From JABMNT01 sp048262655 (lineage in GTDB: Bacteria > Pseudomonadota > Alphaproteobacteria > Rhodospirillales > Casp-alpha2): a DNA stretch of 64,000 nucleotides. The stretch's first letter is position 1. Each line of letters begins with the position of its first letter. Both the position numbers and the translations under genes were made by a program. The notes below the pieces were generated by a model. The model had not been told where the DNA came from. It saw only the letters and a list, made by a program, of their open reading frames with translations, and did no database searches. Below are positions 7,449-15,406 of the stretch, in pieces. Where the stretch lies: positions 186,001 to 250,000 of the forward strand of contig JBLXEY010000004.1 of NCBI GenBank assembly GCA_048262655.1, in the 5' to 3' direction.

Positions 7449-8165
7449 TTGGAAGTCAGCTTATTCGGCGCTTTTATCGGTGGTATTCTATCCTTTATTT
7501 CTCCGTGCGTCCTTCCCCTGGTTCCCCCTTATCTCTGTTACATCGCAGGGGTAACCTATGAAGATATTGCAAAGCCAAGTCTCGGCATCCACAAAAAGGT
7601 TATCCTCTCCAGCTTTGCATTTGTTTTTGGGTTTTCAATTATCTTCATCGGGCTCGGTGCGATCGCAACAAGCTTTGGAATATTCATTACTGACAATGCC
7701 GAGATGTTTTCAATTTTTGCTGGCCTCCTTATCATCTTTTTTGGCCTTCATTTTTTAGGCGTCTTTCGGTTGTCCATAATGTTTAGAGAGTTCCGGTTTC
7801 AGAACCAGATTAAAAGCGGATACGTTGGTGCCTTTCTGATGGGATTAGCATTTGCCTTTGGTTGGACACCATGTGTTGGGCCTATTCTTGCCGCGATCCT
7901 TTTCATAGCAGGAAGCGAACAGTCCTTGTCGCAGGGCGTCATGTTGCTATCAGCCTACGCCGCTGGAATCGGCCTCCCTTTTATCCTAGCAGCCGCATTT
8001 ACATCACGGTTTCTAATTTTATCTGACCGCATGAAACGTAATATGCCCGTAGTTGAAAAGATATCTGGAGGTTTTCTTGTTCTGGCCGGGCTGCTTTTTA
8101 TTTTCGGCGGCATAAACGAAATAGGCTATTGGTTGCAAGAGTTTATGCCGAAAATCAACTCTTAA
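7449..8165 (+). CDS. soxV: SoxV, CcdA-family thiol electron transporter
   Basis: This 238-residue inner-membrane protein belongs to the CcdA/DsbD-beta family with six membrane spans. The two redox cysteines are in SFISPCVLPLVPPYL and FGWTPCVGPILAAIL. CcdA proteins carry electrons from cytoplasmic thioredoxin to periplasmic thioredoxins; SoxV in sox clusters feeds SoxW and so keeps SoxYZ reduced. The start is TTG at 7449, supported by GAGAAGGA seven bases upstream and by the first membrane span starting a few residues later. It heads the plus-strand arm, and a 230-base AT-rich gap separates it from soxX, so soxX probably has its own promoter. Confidence 0.9.
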   Translation: MEVSLFGAFIGGILSFISPCVLPLVPPYLCYIAGVTYEDIAKPSLGIHKKVILSSFAFVFGFSIIFIGLGAIATSFGIFITDNAEMFSIFAGLLIIFFGLHFLGVFRLSIMFREFRFQNQIKSGYVGAFLMGLAFAFGWTPCVGPILAAILFIAGSEQSLSQGVMLLSAYAAGIGLPFILAAAFTSRFLILSDRMKRNMPVVEKISGGFLVLAGLLFIFGGINEIGYWLQEFMPKINS

Positions 8166-8220
8166 CACAGGCCATATATCCGATGTGTTCCATAGAGCCA
8201 AATCAAAACAAATAGAAAAA

Positions 8221-8240
8221 TTCATATATATCAATTGATA
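8221..8240. promoter_or_regulatory. Candidate SoxR operator upstream of soxX
   Basis: TATCAATTGATA at 8229-8240 is a perfect 12-base palindrome in an AT-rich gap about 160 bases before soxX. It directly follows TTCATATATA, whose reverse complement is in the soxS/soxV gap. A repressor of the SoxR/BigR type would be expected to bind here, but the sequence alone does not prove it. Confidence 0.35.
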
Positions 8241-8396
8241 ATATTAAAAATGTGCACTACTCTTTCCTTGATCTGGGAGGATCGCACGACACTAGCCGTT
8301 TCTGATTGATCGTTTTTGTATGGACTCCTTCCCGGCGCAAAATGACCGATAAAAATGTTCGGTACGCGTTCGGCGAGTCATGCAGTGGAGGGAAAA

Positions 8397-8858
8397 ATGA
8401 TACGCATAATTACTGTTTGCATTGCATCCGCGTTATTCATGGCATCGCATGTTATGAGCGCAAACGCGGCTTCAATGGTCAAAGTCGAAGTCGTCGATGA
8501 CGGCATTCCAAAAGCACTAACTGAAAAAGCTGGCGACCCGCTCAAAGGCAAAAAAATCGCCATCAACAGAAAACTTGGAAATTGCCTAGCCTGCCACCAG
8601 CTCACAGCTTTGAAGGACGAGCCGTATCATGGTGAGGTCGGCCCTCCACTCGACGGAATTGGCACGCGCAAGAACGAAGCGCAATTACGCTTAATGGTGG
8701 TCAATGCCAAGAAGGTATTTGAAGACACCATAATGCCAGCATTTTACGCGATGGACAGCCTACACCGCGTCGCGAAAAAGTTCAGCGGCAAGACGATTCT
8801 TTCTGCTCAAGACGTAGAAGACGTCGTCGCTTTTCTTAAAACGCTTAAAGAGAAATAG
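8397..8858 (+). CDS. soxX: SoxX, c-type cytochrome subunit of SoxAX
   Basis: The product has 153 residues from the ATG at 8397, which has GGAGGG just upstream and gives a normal signal peptide (cleaved near SANAA). One haem c site, CLACH, is at 63-67 (GNCLACHQL). Met in the segment FEDTIMPAFYAM is the likely sixth ligand. SoxX pairs with SoxA; the complex oxidatively couples thiosulfate to the cysteine of SoxY and passes electrons to cytochrome c. It starts the usual order soxX-Y-Z-A-B-C-D, 15 bases before soxY. The frame is open upstream to 8355, but that start lacks a signal peptide at the right place. Confidence 0.95.
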   Translation: MIRIITVCIASALFMASHVMSANAASMVKVEVVDDGIPKALTEKAGDPLKGKKIAINRKLGNCLACHQLTALKDEPYHGEVGPPLDGIGTRKNEAQLRLMVVNAKKVFEDTIMPAFYAMDSLHRVAKKFSGKTILSAQDVEDVVAFLKTLKEK

Positions 8859-8873
8859 AGTTGGAGAAACGAG

Positions 8874-9326
8874 ATGAAAACCCTTAGCAAACGCGAATTT
8901 TTAATCGTCGCCAGCGGGACCGCCGCAGCGACTTTATTGGGGCTACCGAACGTAGCGCTCTCGGCAAGCAAGTCGAAGGCACGGGTCGCTGAATTTTTAG
9001 GAGGCGCTACGGCATCAGAAGGCGGGATTACACTACAGATGCCAGAAATCGCTGAAAACGGGAATACCGTTCCTCTGTCGATCAGTATAGATGGAGAAGC
9101 GACAGATAAACGCTACGCAGAGAGTGTTTTGGTTTTAGCAGACGGAAATCCGGAACCAGGCGTTGCAACTTTCCATTTTACGCCAATGAGTGGAGACCAG
9201 GAAGCATCAACGCGAATGCGACTGGCAAAAACACAAAATGTGATAGCCGTTGCAAAAATGAGCGACGGATCATTCATTAAGACAGAGAGCCTAGTCAAAG
9301 TCACCATCGGCGGCTGCGGCGGTTGA
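8874..9326 (+). CDS. soxY: SoxY, sulfur-carrier subunit
   Basis: This 150-residue protein has a twin-arginine-like signal (SKREFLIVASGTAAATLLG) in which one Arg is replaced by Lys, and it ends in VTIGGCGG. This GGCGG tail is the swinging arm whose cysteine holds the sulfur intermediate during the whole Sox cycle. The rest is the SoxY immunoglobulin-like fold. It is encoded between soxX and soxZ, 27 bases before soxZ, and acts in the periplasm as the SoxYZ dimer, probably exported together by hitch-hiking on the SoxY signal. Confidence 0.97.
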   Translation: MKTLSKREFLIVASGTAAATLLGLPNVALSASKSKARVAEFLGGATASEGGITLQMPEIAENGNTVPLSISIDGEATDKRYAESVLVLADGNPEPGVATFHFTPMSGDQEASTRMRLAKTQNVIAVAKMSDGSFIKTESLVKVTIGGCGG

Positions 9327-9353
9327 GCCGAGGAAAGAGACAGGAGAACAGAT

Positions 9354-9674
9354 ATGTCAAAACCACGTATAAAAGTCCCTAAAACTGCAAATGCCGGGGA
9401 CATCATTACCATTAAAACACTTGTCAGTCACAAGATGGAATCTGGCCAGCGCAAGGACAAGAAAGGGAACAAAATCCCCCGAATGATTATCAATTCATTT
9501 AGCTGCACCTTCAATGGGAAGCCTGTTTATTCTTGCGATCTGGAACCCGCAATCTCTGCGAACCCATATATGCAATTTACAGCACGGGTAGAGGAATCCG
9601 GTGAATTCGAATTCGTATGGAAAGACGATAAAGGTTCCGTGACCAGTGCGAAGAAAAAAATTAGTGTGACCTAA
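9354..9674 (+). CDS. soxZ: SoxZ, sulfur-carrier partner subunit
   Basis: This 106-residue protein has the full SoxZ pattern: RIKVPKTANAGDIITIKTLVSHKMESG at the N-terminus, RMIINSFSCTFNGKPVYSCDL in the middle and ARVEESGEFEFVWKDD near the end. It has no signal peptide, as expected for a partner exported with SoxY. It forms the SoxYZ carrier that shuttles between SoxAX, SoxB and SoxCD. A good ribosome-binding site (AGGAGAA) precedes the ATG. A 70-base gap without a terminator leads to soxA. Confidence 0.97.
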   Translation: MSKPRIKVPKTANAGDIITIKTLVSHKMESGQRKDKKGNKIPRMIINSFSCTFNGKPVYSCDLEPAISANPYMQFTARVEESGEFEFVWKDDKGSVTSAKKKISVT

Positions 9675-9744
9675 CGCCGTTTGTAGTGTGGAGAAACAGA
9701 TACGTCACCTATTGGATTGAACCCATTATTGGGGAGGAAGTAAT

Positions 9745-10569
9745 ATGTATCAATCAGGCAAGTTAAAAGTCTTCGGTTTAGTTGCAGTAATCGCGATCGC
9801 TTTTGCTGGTAATACACAAGCAGACGACCGCAAGAGCATTCCGGCGCCAAAGGGACATCCTTTGACAGAGATAATTTCGGGTCTTGAATTTAGAACCGCT
9901 GAAACACGAGCCCTTCAAGAAGATGACTTTCAAAACCCAGGGTATCTGTGGGTTGAGGGCGGAGAGGAGCTTTGGGATACGGTTGATGGCAAAGCTGGAA
10001 AATCTTGTGCAAACTGTCACGGCAGTGCGTCCGAGAGCATGAAAACAGCGGGTGCCGAGTTCCCAAAATGGAACGACGAGCTTAAAAAACCTCTAAATCT
10101 CGAGCAACAAATAAACCAATGCCGAACAGACCGCATGGAGGCCAAGCCGTTTAAATGGAAATCAAAAGAGCTGCTTGGCATGACCGCTTTTGTTCGTAAT
10201 CAGTCGAAAGGTGTTCCCGTCAATGTTGCCTTAGACGAAGGTGATATGCAGAAATGGTCCGACCGTGGAAAAGACCTGTATTATAAGAGAGTTGGTCAAC
10301 TTGATATGGCCTGCGCAAATTGCCATGAAGACAATTACGGCACACAAATTCGGTCTGACTTGTTAAGCCAGGGCCAATCTAACGGGTTTCCAACTTACCG
10401 TCTAAAGTGGCAGGGCATGGGCTCATTGCACCGTCGTTTTAAGGGTTGCATGGACAACATCCGCGCAACGCCTTTTGGAATTGGGTCTGATGAGTTTGTC
10501 GCACTTGAAGTCTACCTCGCGTACCGTGGCGTCGGGTTGCCGGTCGAAACACCCGCAGTACGCAACTAA
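9745..10569 (+). CDS. soxA: SoxA, dihaem cytochrome c subunit of SoxAX
   Basis: The product has 274 residues with a signal peptide (cleaved near TQADD). Two haem c motifs are present, CANCH at 88-92 and CANCH at 190-194, so this is the dihaem type. Cys235 in RRFKGCMDNIRATPFG fits the conserved cysteine that ligates the active-site haem as a persulfide. SoxAX couples thiosulfate to the SoxY cysteine in the periplasm. A GGGGAGG ribosome-binding site precedes the ATG. A good hairpin with a T-run lies just after the gene, so read-through into soxB may be reduced. Confidence 0.96.
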   Translation: MYQSGKLKVFGLVAVIAIAFAGNTQADDRKSIPAPKGHPLTEIISGLEFRTAETRALQEDDFQNPGYLWVEGGEELWDTVDGKAGKSCANCHGSASESMKTAGAEFPKWNDELKKPLNLEQQINQCRTDRMEAKPFKWKSKELLGMTAFVRNQSKGVPVNVALDEGDMQKWSDRGKDLYYKRVGQLDMACANCHEDNYGTQIRSDLLSQGQSNGFPTYRLKWQGMGSLHRRFKGCMDNIRATPFGIGSDEFVALEVYLAYRGVGLPVETPAVRN

Positions 10570-10577
10570 GACAATAG

Positions 10578-10613
10578 TCGGGCCGGTATCAATAACGCAC
10601 CGGTCCGATTTTT
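10578..10613 (+). terminator. Hairpin with T-run between soxA and soxB
   Basis: TCGGGCCGGT (10578-10587) pairs with ACCGGTCCGA (10599-10608) with a single G-U pair, over an 11-base loop, and is followed by five T. It has the form of an intrinsic terminator inside the sox operon and may set a higher level of soxXYZA than of soxBCD. Confidence 0.7.
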
Positions 10614-10679
10614 AAACGTCGTTCAAGTTGAGTGTATTACCAGTGATGTGGTCATGGCATTACTGAGAGGAGAGTCATA

Positions 10680-12368
10680 ATGTTTTCACGACGAGAGTTC
10701 TTACAAGTTAGCGCTGCTACTGGAACTCTACTTGGGATGGGAGGCCTCTCATCCACTGCCTTGGCAAGGCAGTCTGTTTCCCAGAACGACTTGCTCGCGT
10801 TCAAGCCGAAAGGCGCTATAACTCTGCTGCACTTTACAGATTTGCATGCGCAGTTAATGCCCGTCTACTATAGGGAACCTTCAATAAATCTGGGTGTTGG
10901 CGAAGTCGCTGGCGTACCACCCCATATTACTGGAGAAAGTTTTCTTTCCCGCTTCAACCTTAGCGCGGATGGGTATGATGCCTACGCAATGGCATCCACC
11001 GATTTTGTCGCCATGGCTAAAAGCTATGGTCGCGTTGGTGGTCTTGACCGGATGGCAACATTAATCAAGGCAATCCGCGCAGAACGTCCGGAGCAAACGC
11101 TTTTACTAGACGGCGGCGACACGTGGCAGGGGAGTTACACATCCCTTAAGACCGGCGGCGAAGATATGGTCAATGCCATGAATTTGCTGGGCGTCGATGC
11201 CATGACTGCTCATTGGGAGTTCACCTACGGAACGGAGCGTGTGCAAGAACTACAGGCAATGCTCCAGTTTCCATTCCTCGCCGCGAATGTGCGCGATACG
11301 GACTGGGAAGAACCAGTATTTGATGCCTACCGCATGTTCGAAAAGAGCGGAGTTTCCATTGCTGTAATCGGGCAAGCATTCCCCTATACACCTATCGCCA
11401 ACCCACGTTACAAGATTCCGACCTGGAGCTTTGGAATTCGCGAGGATGAGCTCCAAAAAACGGTTAATGAGGCACGTAAAAAAGGCGCTCAACTCGTCGT
11501 CCTCCTATCCCATAACGGCTTCGACGTCGACCGCAAGCTAGTAAGCCGCGTCTCAGGAATAGACGTTGTGTTGACGGGGCATACGCATGATGCGATTCCG
11601 GAAGTCATCAATGTTGGCGGAACTCTCCTTGTTGCTTCTGGAAGCCACGGAAAGTTTCTTTCGCGACTCGATCTCGATGTACGTGATGGCAAGATTCGCG
11701 ACTTTAGCTACCGTTTGATCCCTGTTCTGTCGGACGTAATTGCACCTGACCCCGAAATGGGATCACTGATCAAAAAGATACGAGCCCCTCATGACCTTGA
11801 ACTTTCGCGCGTTCTTGGAAAGACAGATAGCCTTCTCTATCGGCGGGGCAACTTCAACGGCACTTTTGACGATCTGATTTGTGATGCGCTTATCAGCGAA
11901 CGAGACGCCGAGATTGCCCTTTCTCCTGGTTTTCGTTGGGGAGCCACACTGCTGCCAGGACAGGATATAACTGTGGACGATGTTTATAACATGACATCTA
12001 TCACCTATCCGAACGCCTACAGGTCTGAAATGACCGGACAAACTCTCAAGGATATTCTTGAGGATGTCGCGGACAATCTTTTCAATTCAGATCCCTATTA
12101 CCAGCAGGGTGGAGATATGGTCCGTGTTGGCGGGCTTGGATATCGCATTGATGTTGGAAAACCGATTGGCTCTCGTATTTCAGAAATGACTCACCTCAAA
12201 GAGGGCAATCGTATTGACGCGAATAAATCCTATGTCGTTTCTGGGTGGGCTAGTGTGAACGAAGGTACAGAAGGTCCCGCTATTTATGACGTTGTTTCGC
12301 AATATATTCAAAAACAAGGGACAGTTTCGATCACCCCCAACGATTCGGTAAAAATTGACGGGCTATGA
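10680..12368 (+). CDS. soxB: SoxB, SoxYZ-bound thiosulfohydrolase
   Basis: This 562-residue protein has a twin-arginine signal (MFSRREFLQVSAATGTLLG). It belongs to the 5'-nucleotidase metallophosphatase family. Dimanganese-site motifs are visible: HFTDLHAQ (51-58), LLDGGDTWQGS, SHNGFDVDRK and LTGHTHDAIPE. The C-terminal nucleotidase domain is complete (DDLICDALISERDAEIALSPG, MTGQTLKDILEDVADN). SoxB hydrolyses the terminal sulfone of SoxY-bound thiosulfate and releases sulfate. It follows soxA after the 110-base gap with the hairpin and precedes soxC by 26 bases. Identification is secure. Confidence 0.97.
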   Translation: MFSRREFLQVSAATGTLLGMGGLSSTALARQSVSQNDLLAFKPKGAITLLHFTDLHAQLMPVYYREPSINLGVGEVAGVPPHITGESFLSRFNLSADGYDAYAMASTDFVAMAKSYGRVGGLDRMATLIKAIRAERPEQTLLLDGGDTWQGSYTSLKTGGEDMVNAMNLLGVDAMTAHWEFTYGTERVQELQAMLQFPFLAANVRDTDWEEPVFDAYRMFEKSGVSIAVIGQAFPYTPIANPRYKIPTWSFGIREDELQKTVNEARKKGAQLVVLLSHNGFDVDRKLVSRVSGIDVVLTGHTHDAIPEVINVGGTLLVASGSHGKFLSRLDLDVRDGKIRDFSYRLIPVLSDVIAPDPEMGSLIKKIRAPHDLELSRVLGKTDSLLYRRGNFNGTFDDLICDALISERDAEIALSPGFRWGATLLPGQDITVDDVYNMTSITYPNAYRSEMTGQTLKDILEDVADNLFNSDPYYQQGGDMVRVGGLGYRIDVGKPIGSRISEMTHLKEGNRIDANKSYVVSGWASVNEGTEGPAIYDVVSQYIQKQGTVSITPNDSVKIDGL

Positions 12369-12394
12369 CCCAAATTTAAGTCATGGAGACGAAT

Positions 12395-13672
12395 ATGAGC
12401 AGTCGCAAAATCGATCGCCAAAACAAATCTAGCCGTCGCGCGTTTTTGCAAGGCAGTGCAGCTGCACTGACCAGCATAGCGGCAACTTCAACAATTGCGA
12501 AAGCAGGCACACCTGATCCAGCGATTGTGGAGCAGCAAGATTGGAACCAGTCGTTAGGTGAAGGTGTTGCTGCGCGGCCTTACGGCGTACCCTCCGAATT
12601 TGAAGCCCATGTGAAACGCCGCGACGTTGCGTGGCTGACGGCCTCACCAGAGTCTTCGGTAAGTTTTACGCCGCTTCATGAATTAGACGGATTCATTACG
12701 CCAAATGGTCTTTGCTTCGAGCGTCATCACGGTGGGATCGCTGAAGTTGATCCTGCGAAGCACAGGCTTATGATCAACGGCTTGGTCGACCGTCAGTTGG
12801 TGTTCACCATGGAAGACCTCAAGCGCCTACCCCGACAGAACCGCTTTTTCTTTTTAGAGTGCGCAGCCAATTCAGGCATGGAATGGCGAGGAGCTCAACT
12901 GAATGGATGTCAGTTCACACATGGAATGGTTCACTGCGTTCAATATACCGGCATATCATTGCGGACGCTTCTGGACGAGGCTGGACTGAAACCGAATGCA
13001 AAATGGTTGATGCCTGAAGGCGCTGACTCAAGCGGCATGAACAGATCTGTTCCCCTCGATAAAGCCCTTGATGATTGCATGATTGCCTGGGCCATGAATG
13101 GCGAAGCATTGCGACCAGAACAAGGATACCCTCTTCGGCTCGTTGTTCCTGGTTGGGAAGGCAATATGTGGGTAAAGTGGCTCCGTCGGATTGAGGTGGG
13201 CGATCAACCCTGGCACACGCGCGAGGAAACTTCCAAATACACAGACCTGCTCGAGAACGGTAAGGCACGCCGGTTCACCTGGGTCATGGATGCTAAGTCC
13301 ATCGTCACAAATCCGAGCCCACAAGCACCAATGCTACATCGTGGACACAATGTGCTGTCTGGCCTCGCTTGGTCTGGCCATGGAAAAATAAAGCGTGTTG
13401 ATGTTACGATTGACGGCGGCAAGAACTGGTCGACAGCAGAAATCCAAGGACCTGTTTTAGGAAAATGCCTGACTCGTTTCTATTTAAATATCGAATGGAA
13501 CGGTCAACCTCTTCTGATCCAGTCTCGCGCCATCGACGACACTGGATACATACAGCCTACAAAGGACGAGTTGCGGGCGGCAAGGGGCACGAATTCAATC
13601 TATCATAATAACGGCATCCAGACTTGGCATGTGCGCGAAAACGGTGAGGTCGAGAATGTTGAAATTTCCTAG
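12395..13672 (+). CDS. soxC: SoxC, molybdenum subunit of sulfane dehydrogenase
   Basis: The product is about 425 residues with a twin-arginine signal (KSSRRAFLQGSAAALTS). It is of the sulfite-oxidase family. The molybdenum cofactor cysteine lies in FFFLECAANSGMEW, followed by the dimerisation domain (LSGLAWSGHGKIKRVDVTIDGGKNW). SoxC with SoxD removes six electrons from the sulfane sulfur on SoxY, so its presence means complete oxidation of thiosulfate to sulfate without sulfur globules. I chose the ATG at 12395 because GGAGA lies six bases upstream; an in-frame ATG at 12383 adds four residues. Its last 17 bases overlap soxD, which points to translational coupling. Confidence 0.95.
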   Translation: MSSRKIDRQNKSSRRAFLQGSAAALTSIAATSTIAKAGTPDPAIVEQQDWNQSLGEGVAARPYGVPSEFEAHVKRRDVAWLTASPESSVSFTPLHELDGFITPNGLCFERHHGGIAEVDPAKHRLMINGLVDRQLVFTMEDLKRLPRQNRFFFLECAANSGMEWRGAQLNGCQFTHGMVHCVQYTGISLRTLLDEAGLKPNAKWLMPEGADSSGMNRSVPLDKALDDCMIAWAMNGEALRPEQGYPLRLVVPGWEGNMWVKWLRRIEVGDQPWHTREETSKYTDLLENGKARRFTWVMDAKSIVTNPSPQAPMLHRGHNVLSGLAWSGHGKIKRVDVTIDGGKNWSTAEIQGPVLGKCLTRFYLNIEWNGQPLLIQSRAIDDTGYIQPTKDELRAARGTNSIYHNNGIQTWHVRENGEVENVEIS

Positions 13673-14300
13673 ATCCCTTATGGCGATCGGTGCCATTGTC
13701 ATTGGCACATCTTCAGCTTTTGCGGGTCAATACAATATTGGACGAGAGGCGCTGCCAGAAGAATTACGGGCATGGAACACCGACGTTCGTCCTGATGGTC
13801 AGGGTCTCCCCGTTGGGGCCGGTACGGTTGAGCAAGGAGAAGTTTTATTCTCCGAGCAATGTGCTGCGTGTCATGGCGACTTCGGCGAAGGCGTCGATAG
13901 ATGGCCTGTACTCGCCGGTGGAAAGGGGTCCTTGAAGTCTGAGGACCCTGTGAAAACCGTCGGCTCTTACTGGCCCTATTTATCGACCGCCTATGATTAT
14001 ATTAAACGCGCCATGCCGTATGGAAATGCACAAAGTTTAAGTGATGATGAAGTTTATGCGCTTGTTGCCTACATCCTAAATATGAACGACTTGGTTGATG
14101 ATGATTTTGAGCTCAACCACGTTAATTTTCTTGATGTTAAACTTCCCAACGAAGCTAACTTCATCGAAGACCAGAGACCTGATACAGCGTTACTAACCAG
14201 CGGAGAACCATGCATGCAAAACTGCAAAACGGATGTAAAGATCACGGCACGCGCGCGCATCATTGATGTAACCCCCGAAGACTCCGAAGATGATAGATAG
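13656..14300 (+). CDS. soxD: SoxD, cytochrome c subunit of sulfane dehydrogenase (short, one haem site)
   Basis: The product is about 214 residues with a signal peptide (SLMAIGAIVIGTSSAFAG). It has one CxxCH motif, CAACH at 69-73 (LFSEQCAACHGDFGEGVDRWPVLAGG), and a Met-containing segment YIKRAMPYGNAQ that fits the axial ligand. The order VYALVAYILNMNDLV is typical of SoxD. Paracoccus SoxD is longer and carries two haems; here the sequence ends after the first domain with GEPCMQNCKTD, which has two cysteines but no CxxCH. It takes electrons from SoxC. The ATG at 13656 overlaps soxC. Confidence 0.92.
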   Translation: MLKFPRSLMAIGAIVIGTSSAFAGQYNIGREALPEELRAWNTDVRPDGQGLPVGAGTVEQGEVLFSEQCAACHGDFGEGVDRWPVLAGGKGSLKSEDPVKTVGSYWPYLSTAYDYIKRAMPYGNAQSLSDDEVYALVAYILNMNDLVDDDFELNHVNFLDVKLPNEANFIEDQRPDTALLTSGEPCMQNCKTDVKITARARIIDVTPEDSEDDR

Positions 14301-14421
14301 CTGCTCGCTCGGGTTTAACGCAATGGGGTATAAAAAAGTTGCAAGGCGTTCTTCAGGAGAACCTTTAAAATCAGGAATATGTGGGTAGTTAATCCTGCCC
14401 CTCTATTAAAGGAGTAAAACA

Positions 14422-14910
14422 ATGAAAACAGACGAAGCCGACAGCTTCACCCAATATCGTCTGCTTTGGGTTGGACTGGCTGTCGTTATGGGCTTGTGTT
14501 TTGCTTCGTCAGGGTTTGCCCAGACTGTCGGTGTCACAACCTATAAATACCACGGCACATTTGAGGACGCCGTTTTTGATCTCGAGACAGCAATTGTCGA
14601 CCGAGGGCTAGTTATTGACAACATAAGCCATGTGGGAGAAATGCTAAATCGCACGCGTTTAGATGTGGGAAGCGAAAAGGTTATTTTCGAAAAGGCAGAT
14701 GTTTACCAGTTTTGCTCTGCGGCCTTATCTCGAAAGATGATGGAGGCGGACCCCTTGAATATCGCCTACTGTCCTTATGGTATTTTTGTCTTCGAGTCTG
14801 GCGATGGCAGTCATACAGTGGAACTAGGTTTTCGAGATTATCCAGATGGCCCCATGGAAGCGGTCGAGTCTCTGCTAAACGCCATTGCGAAGCAAGTCGC
14901 CGGAAAGTGA
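14422..14910 (+). CDS. Exported DUF302-family protein
   Basis: The product has 162 residues with an N-terminal signal (LLWVGLAVVMGLCFASSGFA) preceded by an unusually long 14-residue leader. The mature part matches the DUF302 fold: TYKYHGTFEDAVFDLETAIVDRGLVI, then VGEMLNRTRLDVG, and two cysteines in YQFCSAALSRKMME (Cys98) and NIAYCPYGIFVFE (Cys117). The function of DUF302 is not established. It is the last gene before the right IS copy and follows soxD after 120 bases with its own strong ribosome-binding site (AAAGGAG). A place in periplasmic sulfur chemistry is suggested by location only. Confidence 0.75.
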   Translation: MKTDEADSFTQYRLLWVGLAVVMGLCFASSGFAQTVGVTTYKYHGTFEDAVFDLETAIVDRGLVIDNISHVGEMLNRTRLDVGSEKVIFEKADVYQFCSAALSRKMMEADPLNIAYCPYGIFVFESGDGSHTVELGFRDYPDGPMEAVESLLNAIAKQVAGK

Positions 14911-15142
14911 GAGCCTAATTCAATGGCTTCCTAAACCCCATATAGCAAACAACTTCTAAGAACCAGTGTTAGCTGTTATTCTAGGTACAGATAATATAAT
15001 CGGCAGCTAACACAAGCCTGCGATCGAACAGACAAGAGATCTGAGGTCGATCTGAATATTTATTAACAAGGATGACCTGCCCCCAAGAAACTGAGTCATG
15101 ACGAAAGAGAGTTCTCCGCTATATTTAATCACGGAGGACACA

Positions 15143-15406
15143 ATGAAGAAGCATTTTAGTGAAGAGCAGATCATCAATATTTTGAAGGAACAGGAGGCGG
15201 GATTTTCGGTCAAGGAGATCACCCGCCGCCATGGGATTGCGGAGCAGACTTTCTATCGTTGGAAGTCGAAGTTCGGTGGCATGGAAGTTTCGGATGCCAA
15301 ACGGTTGCGGGAGCTTGAGTCAGAGAATGCAAAGCTGAAGAAGCTTCTTGCAGAACAGATGCTGGATAATGTTGCCCTGAAGGATGTTGTTTCGCGAAAG
15401 TGGTGA
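15143..15406 (+). CDS. IS3-family transposase OrfA
   Basis: This 87-residue OrfA begins MKKHFSEEQIINILKEQEAG, followed by a helix-turn-helix (VKEITRRHGIAEQTFYRWKSKFGG) and a leucine-zipper-like helix (LRELESENAKLKKLLAEQMLDN). It binds the IS ends and normally forms the OrfAB transposase by a -1 frameshift. Its stop (TGA 15404-15406) overlaps the GTG start of orfB. I chose the ATG at 15143, behind GGAGGACAC; the frame is also open to 15098, inside the left inverted repeat region. It looks intact, but without a working OrfB it cannot move the element on its own. Confidence 0.9.
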   Translation: MKKHFSEEQIINILKEQEAGFSVKEITRRHGIAEQTFYRWKSKFGGMEVSDAKRLRELESENAKLKKLLAEQMLDNVALKDVVSRKW

